Source: Polynucleobacter sp. KF022
GTDB taxonomy: Bacteria > Pseudomonadota > Gammaproteobacteria > Burkholderiales > Burkholderiaceae
DNA length: 64,000 nucleotides
Assembly: GCF_027924105.1 (NCBI RefSeq)
Contig: NZ_AP026972.1
Location: 1,488,001-1,552,000 of the forward strand
Reading direction: 5' to 3'
Shown here: piece by piece, positions 59,334-64,000 of the stretch
Layout: every line of letters begins with the position of its first letter
Position numbering within the stretch: position 1 is the first letter of the stretch
The notes under the pieces: model-generated
Database searches by the model: none
The model's input: only the letters and a program-made list of their open reading frames with translations
What the model was told of the DNA's origin: nothing
Translations under genes and position numbers: made by a program

Positions 59334-60284
59334 GTGAACGTATTCCGTGGCCCCACCCAGTTTTCTGCAGGACCTGCTTGTGCCCTAACCATCGGTAATT
59401 TCGATGGCGTGCACAGGGGTCATCGCGCCCTGCTCAAGGAACTTGTCGATGGCGCCAAGAATCGAGGCTTGGTCAGCTGCGTCATGACCTTTGAGCCGCA
59501 TCCAAAAGAATTTTTCTCCCCAGAACAAGCACCACCCCGCATTCTGAATTTACGTGACAAATTGGCAGCGCTTGCTGATCTCGGAATTGATCGGGTGGTT
59601 GTTGAGCATTTCAATGCCGCTTTTGCAAAGCTCACCCCAGAAGAATTTGTTTCTGAAATTATTGTTAAACGCCTGAATGCCAAATGGATTTTGATTGGCG
59701 ATGATTTTTGCTACGGCGCAAAACGCGCAGGCAACTTTGCCAGCTTAAAAGCTGCTGGTGAAAATTATGGTTTTGAAGTGTCTAGCATTCAAACGATTCA
59801 AGAAGATGGTGAGCGTATTTCTAGCTCCGCTCTACGTGCCGCCCTTGCAAGTGGCGATATGCAGCTTGCTGAAAAATTATTGGGTCGCCCCTACGGAATC
59901 TCTGGTCACGTTATTCATGGTCAACAGCTCGGTCGTCAATTAGGGTTTCCAACTTTAAACTTAGCTGTTGCCAATCACTTGCATCATCGCAAACCAGCAA
60001 CAACAGGAATCTTCACTGCACAAGTTTTAGGCCTGGGTGATAAACCTCTGCCAGCAGTGGCTAGCCTAGGCGTCAGGCCCACAGTGGAAGATGAAGGCAG
60101 AGTATTGCTAGAGACTCATATCTTTGATTACAACGCGGATGTATACGGAAAAATCATTACCGTAGAACTCTTAGAAAAAATCCGCGATGAGGCGAAGTAC
60201 CCAGACCTCGAAACCCTTACACAAGCGATTGCAGCAGATGCAGCGCATGCCAGAAATTATTTCCAGAAAAAAGCTTATGTCTGA
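59334..60284 (+). CDS. ribF: Bifunctional riboflavin kinase / FAD synthetase
   Basis: A 316-residue enzyme making FMN and FAD. The N-terminal adenylyltransferase has LTIGNFDGVHRGHRALLKEL and IGDDFCYGAKRAGNF; the C-terminal flavokinase has GRPYGISGHVIHGQQLGRQLG and GFPTLNLAV. The start is GTG. It overlaps ileS by eight bases, heading the ribF-ileS-lspA cluster. Confidence 0.95.
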   Translation: MNVFRGPTQFSAGPACALTIGNFDGVHRGHRALLKELVDGAKNRGLVSCVMTFEPHPKEFFSPEQAPPRILNLRDKLAALADLGIDRVVVEHFNAAFAKLTPEEFVSEIIVKRLNAKWILIGDDFCYGAKRAGNFASLKAAGENYGFEVSSIQTIQEDGERISSSALRAALASGDMQLAEKLLGRPYGISGHVIHGQQLGRQLGFPTLNLAVANHLHHRKPATTGIFTAQVLGLGDKPLPAVASLGVRPTVEDEGRVLLETHIFDYNADVYGKIITVELLEKIRDEAKYPDLETLTQAIAADAAHARNYFQKKAYV

Positions 60285-63138
60285 AAAAGAAAACTCTTAT
60301 CCCGTCAATCTATTAGATACCTCCTTTCCAATGCGAGGAGATCTAGCTAAGCGCGAACCACAGTGGGTAGCTGGCTGGCAAAAAAATAGGCTCTACGAAA
60401 AAATTCGTGCGGCCCACGCCAATCAACCGAAGTTCATCTTGCATGATGGCCCTCCATATGCAAACGGCGATATTCATATTGGTCATGCTGTTAATAAGAT
60501 TCTGAAAGACATGATCGTGAAATCTCGCTGGCTCATGGGATTTGATTCTGTATATGTGCCGGGCTGGGATTGCCACGGTATGCCAATTGAAATTCAGATA
60601 GAAAAAGAGTTTGGTAAGAATCTACCAACTGCAGAGGTTCAATCCAAAGCTCGTGCATATGCTCATGTTCAAGTAGAGAAACAAAAGAAAGATTTTGAAC
60701 GTTTAGGCGTTCTGGGAGATTGGAATAACCCCTATCTCACCATGAACTTCCGCAATGAGGCAGATGAAATCCGCGCTCTTGGGAAGATCTGGGAAAAGGG
60801 CTATGTCTTCCGTGGATTAAAGCCGGTGAACTGGTGTTTTGATTGCGGCTCTGCACTCGCAGAGGCTGAAGTGGAATATCAAGATAAAACTGATCCAACG
60901 GTTGATGTTGGCTTTGCATTTGATGATGCACAACGTCCACAACTAGCAAAAGCCTTTGGACTTAGTGAGCTACCTAATAAGCCCGGTCAGATCGTTATTT
61001 GGACAACAACACCTTGGACAATTCCTGCCAACCAAGCAATGAATGTTCACCCAGAGCTCACTTATGCGCTGGTCGATGTTGGGGATAAATTATTAATCCT
61101 CGCAAAAGATCGCGTTGAAACTTGTTTGCAAGACTATGGCCTTGAAGGCAAAGTGATCGCTACTTGTCAAGGCGTTCAGTTAGCAAATATTTCTTTCTGG
61201 CACCCATTAGCACCTTTGCATGAAGGCTACAAGCGCCTATCCCCAATCTATACAGCTGAATATGTCACACTCGATACGGGTACCGGCATTGTTCACTCCG
61301 CACCCGCATACGGCGAGGAAGACTTTAAATCCTGCAAAGCCAATAAGCTTGCTGACAAAGATATCCTGAATCCTGTCATGGGTAATGGTGTGTATGCATC
61401 TTGGTTGCCGCTATTTGCAAATGAATATATTTGGAAAGCGAACCCCAAGATTGTTGAAGCCATGCGTGAAGCAGGTAGTCTCTTACGCGATAAAACGTAT
61501 ACGCACTCATACATGCATTGCTGGCGCCATAAGTCTCCCATTATTTATCGCGCTACCTCACAGTGGTTTGCGAGCATGGATAAGAAACCCTCTGATGGCA
61601 AAGCCAGCTTGCGTGAGACTGCACTAGCAGGTATTGAGAACACTGAGTTCTTCCCTGCCTGGGGCAAGCAACGCTTAAACAGCATGATTGCTAATCGTCC
61701 TGACTGGACTTTGTCACGTCAGCGCCAATGGGGCGTACCAATGGCTTTCTTTGTACACAAGGAAAGTGGTGAGCCACATCCGCGTACCGTTGAACTACTT
61801 GAAGAAATCGCTAAGCGTGTAGAAAAAGAAGGTATAGAAGCTTGGCAGAAACTAGAAGTTGCCGAGTTATTGGGTGAAGAAGCGGCTCAATACGAAAAAA
61901 ACCGTGACACCTTAGACGTTTGGTTTGATTCCGGCACAACGCATTGGCATGTCATTCGTGGCTCACACCGTGATGAGCTGTTAACTACTGACGCTGAAAC
62001 ACCAAATGGTCGCTTAGCTGACTTATACCTCGAAGGCTCAGACCAACATCGTGGCTGGTTCCACTCCTCTTTGCTTACTGGCGCCATGCTCGATGGCAAA
62101 CCGCCATACAAAGCGCTCTTGACTCACGGCTTCACTGTGGATGGTCAAGGACGCAAGATGAGTAAGTCTGTGGGCAATGTGATCGCACCTCAACAAGTAG
62201 CGGATAAGCTTGGTGCAGAAATTATTCGTCTTTGGGTGGCTTCTACCGACTACTCAGGCGAGATGACCATTTCAGATGAAATTCTGAAACGCGTGACTGA
62301 GAGCTATCGTCGCATTCGAAATACCTTACGCTTCTTGTTGGCTAACCTGTCAGATTTTGATCCTAGCAAGCACACCATGCCTGCAGGCCAATGGCTCGAG
62401 ATTGACCGCTATGCTGTTGCGCTTGCTAATGCATTGCAGAATGATGTGGAAGCCCATTACAAGGCATATGAATTCCAGCCTGCAGTTGCACGCATGCTGA
62501 CTTTCTGCTCTGAAGACTTAGGTGGCTTCTACTTAGATATTCTGAAGGATCGTCTCTACACCAGCGCGCCAGACTCCCCTGATCGCCGTGCAGCGCAGAA
62601 CGCTCTATTCCATATCACTCGCAATCTCTTGAAGTGGCTATCTCCATTCCTCTCCTTCACTGCAGAAGAAGCCTGGAAAGACTTCCCACATGGCTCAGGA
62701 AGCAAGCCTGCTGAATCCATCTTTATGGAAGAGTTTGGCCAGTTCCCAGAAATTGCTCATGCCGATGAATTACTCGCCAAATGGAGTCGCATTCGCGAAA
62801 TTCGCTCCGAGGTCACAAAAGCAATTGAAGTGGAACGGGAGGCTGGTAATGTCGGCTCATCCCTGCAGGCTGAATTGACAATCAAAGTTGGTGATGTTGA
62901 CTTTGCAATACTGCATTCTCTTGAAGATGACTTACGCTTTGTCACTATCACCTCTAGCGCCAATATTGAACTGAGCAATGAAGGCTTAGAGGTATTGGTG
63001 CGCGGCAGCCAGTATAAAAAGTGTGGTCGTTGCTGGCATCACACCAAAGACGTAGGAAGCAGCGCTGATCATCCAGAATTATGTGGTCGCTGTATTAGCA
63101 ACCTATTTGGCGATGGCGATCACCGCCTCTTTGCTTAA
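60277..63138 (+). CDS. ileS: Isoleucyl-tRNA synthetase
   Basis: A 953-residue class I synthetase. HIGH motif in GPPYANGDIHIGHAVNKILK, editing-domain WTTTPWTIPANQAMNVHPEL, GRKMSKSVGNVIAPQ and a C-terminal zinc finger (KKCGRCWHH then LCGRCISN). Zinc finger and length indicate the bacterial mupirocin-sensitive type. ATG 60277 lies inside the ribF stop region, so it is coupled. It must charge the intron-containing tRNA-Ile(CAU) of this window after lysidine modification. Confidence 0.97.
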   Translation: MSEKENSYPVNLLDTSFPMRGDLAKREPQWVAGWQKNRLYEKIRAAHANQPKFILHDGPPYANGDIHIGHAVNKILKDMIVKSRWLMGFDSVYVPGWDCHGMPIEIQIEKEFGKNLPTAEVQSKARAYAHVQVEKQKKDFERLGVLGDWNNPYLTMNFRNEADEIRALGKIWEKGYVFRGLKPVNWCFDCGSALAEAEVEYQDKTDPTVDVGFAFDDAQRPQLAKAFGLSELPNKPGQIVIWTTTPWTIPANQAMNVHPELTYALVDVGDKLLILAKDRVETCLQDYGLEGKVIATCQGVQLANISFWHPLAPLHEGYKRLSPIYTAEYVTLDTGTGIVHSAPAYGEEDFKSCKANKLADKDILNPVMGNGVYASWLPLFANEYIWKANPKIVEAMREAGSLLRDKTYTHSYMHCWRHKSPIIYRATSQWFASMDKKPSDGKASLRETALAGIENTEFFPAWGKQRLNSMIANRPDWTLSRQRQWGVPMAFFVHKESGEPHPRTVELLEEIAKRVEKEGIEAWQKLEVAELLGEEAAQYEKNRDTLDVWFDSGTTHWHVIRGSHRDELLTTDAETPNGRLADLYLEGSDQHRGWFHSSLLTGAMLDGKPPYKALLTHGFTVDGQGRKMSKSVGNVIAPQQVADKLGAEIIRLWVASTDYSGEMTISDEILKRVTESYRRIRNTLRFLLANLSDFDPSKHTMPAGQWLEIDRYAVALANALQNDVEAHYKAYEFQPAVARMLTFCSEDLGGFYLDILKDRLYTSAPDSPDRRAAQNALFHITRNLLKWLSPFLSFTAEEAWKDFPHGSGSKPAESIFMEEFGQFPEIAHADELLAKWSRIREIRSEVTKAIEVEREAGNVGSSLQAELTIKVGDVDFAILHSLEDDLRFVTITSSANIELSNEGLEVLVRGSQYKKCGRCWHHTKDVGSSADHPELCGRCISNLFGDGDHRLFA

Positions 63139-63149
63139 GATCTATTCAT

Positions 63150-63641
63150 ATGAAAAGCCTTGCTCTTCTTCGCTATCTTGCAATCGCCGTTATCGTGCTC
63201 TTGCTGGATCAATTGAGCAAGTGGTCGGCGCTAAGTAATTTACAAATGGGTGTACCTGAACCAGTTCTGCCTTTTATGAACTGGCTACTACTCTTTAATC
63301 CAGGCGCAGCGTTTTCATTTCTAGCAGAGGGTTCAGGCTGGCAACGCTGGTTTTTTACCATTCTTGGTTTAGCGGCATCGATTTACATTATTTGGCTGCT
63401 ATATCAAAGCCAAAGCGACAAACTGCTTTGCATAGCCCTGAGCCTCATCTTGGGCGGAGCCTTAGGCAACGTCCTAGATCGGGTCATGTATGGGGCTGTA
63501 GTGGACTTTATTGACCTGTATTACGCTAATTGGCATTGGCCAGCATTCAATATCGCTGATAGTGCTATCTGTATTGGTGCCGCCCTCATCATATGGGGCG
63601 AATTACGCAAGTCATTTGGCAAATCCCCTCAATCCCATTAA
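63150..63641 (+). CDS. lspA: Lipoprotein signal peptidase (signal peptidase II)
   Basis: A 163-residue membrane aspartyl protease with four helices. Catalytic Asp residues in GNVLDRVMYGAVVDFIDLY and FNIADSAICIG; NPGAAFSFLAEGSGWQRW is the conserved box. It cleaves lipoprotein precursors such as the LivJ-type receptor here. 11 bp after ileS. Confidence 0.96.
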   Translation: MKSLALLRYLAIAVIVLLLDQLSKWSALSNLQMGVPEPVLPFMNWLLLFNPGAAFSFLAEGSGWQRWFFTILGLAASIYIIWLLYQSQSDKLLCIALSLILGGALGNVLDRVMYGAVVDFIDLYYANWHWPAFNIADSAICIGAALIIWGELRKSFGKSPQSH

Positions 63642-63650
63642 GCTGGTGCC

Positions 63651-64000
63651 ATGCAATCACTTTTAAATAAGAAGATCGTTCTCGGAATCTCTGGCGGTAT
63701 TGCAGCCTATAAGGCTCCAGAGCTTGCACGCCAATTAATGCAAGAAGGCGCATCAGTACAAGTTGTGATGACTGAAGCCGCGCAACAATTTGTAACGCCA
63801 GTGACCATGCAAGCGCTCACTGGTAATCCGGTGTATCTGAGTCAATGGGATAGCACCATTCCCAATAATATGGCTCACATTGAGTTATCACGTTCAGCAG
63901 ATGCGATTTTGATTGCGCCAGCTAGTGCTGATCTAATGGCCAAGCTTTCTTTGGGTTTGGCTGACGACTTATTAACTACTCTATGCCTCGCGAGAGATTG
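63651..64000 (+). CDS. coaBC: Phosphopantothenoylcysteine decarboxylase/synthetase, cut by window end
   Basis: The first 116 residues of the coenzyme A enzyme CoaBC (Dfp). The flavoprotein N-terminus reads KIVLGISGGIAAYKAPELAR, with VVMTEAAQQFVTPVTMQAL, and the PASADLMAKLSLGLADDLL motif of the decarboxylase domain near the right edge. The synthetase half lies outside the window. Nine bp after lspA. Confidence 0.92.
   Translation, partial: MQSLLNKKIVLGISGGIAAYKAPELARQLMQEGASVQVVMTEAAQQFVTPVTMQALTGNPVYLSQWDSTIPNNMAHIELSRSADAILIAPASADLMAKLSLGLADDLLTTLCLARD

Overview
The window reads as a betaproteobacterial chromosome, most likely Burkholderiaceae and plausibly Polynucleobacter (inference). Grounds: the rpsU-yqeY-dnaG-rpoD block with a lysine/alanine/proline-rich RpoD extension, a BPSS1780-family membrane protein, several Bug/TctC binding proteins, and xseB-ispA-dxs-folE2 and fkpB-ispH gene orders. 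Coding density is high. I see no integrase, transposase, CRISPR array, rRNA or prophage.

Region 1 (1-12.3 kb) is accessory and is the most unusual part. At 11813-12106 (minus strand) a tRNA with anticodon CAU, probably tRNA-Ile2, is split in the anticodon loop by a 217-nt group I intron that closely resembles, from memory, the Azoarcus tRNA-Ile intron. To its left, three more copies of the same 40-nt tRNA 3' half lie in the same orientation at 8410, 2300 and 800, each next to a hairpin. Two of them still carry 3' intron pieces whose P9 stems differ in sequence but keep pairing. A separate 37-nt copy of the tRNA 5' half lies at 12268-12304. This looks like serial insertion of small islands at an intron-containing tRNA. 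The islands hold: a haloacid module (type II haloacid dehalogenase, Deh4p-like MHS permease, GntR regulator; 8.5-11.6 kb); a sugar-acid-like module (two enolase-superfamily enzymes, FAH-family hydrolase, 2-hydroxyacid dehydrogenase, TctC binding protein, GntR regulator; 2.3-8.3 kb); and a wHTH-HATPase-STAS-like regulator with three operator-like repeats exactly 21 bp apart (0.9-2.3 kb). A partial TctC gene opens the window.

Region 2 (12.3-34.4 kb) is core: rpoD, dnaG, yqeY and rpsU (minus); tsaD (plus); folE2, dxs, ispA and xseB (minus, precursors for isoprenoids and folate/queuosine); an orphan Rieske oxygenase and a mercaptopyruvate sulfurtransferase (plus); a ZIP transporter, a Tat-exported dienelactone hydrolase and polA (minus); then a DUF2782-like protein, thrB and a BPSS1780 protein (plus) facing uvrD.

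Region 3 (34.4-53.1 kb): valS and galU; a TusA-like protein and alaS (minus); an orphan TctB-TctA pair; glnS; an epimerase; a ferredoxin-type reductase; argD; and the Liv branched-chain amino-acid ABC operon (livJHMGF, minus).

Region 4 (53.1-64 kb): fkpB-ispH (minus), radC, rpmB-rpmG, a fatty-acid desaturase, purN-rsmB (minus), then ribF-ileS-lspA-coaBC (plus), the last cut by the window end.

A second-scale pattern: several housekeeping genes (polA, uvrD, valS, alaS, glnS, fkpB, purN) have a -10-like hexamer 6-9 nt before the start codon and no Shine-Dalgarno, suggesting leaderless transcripts.
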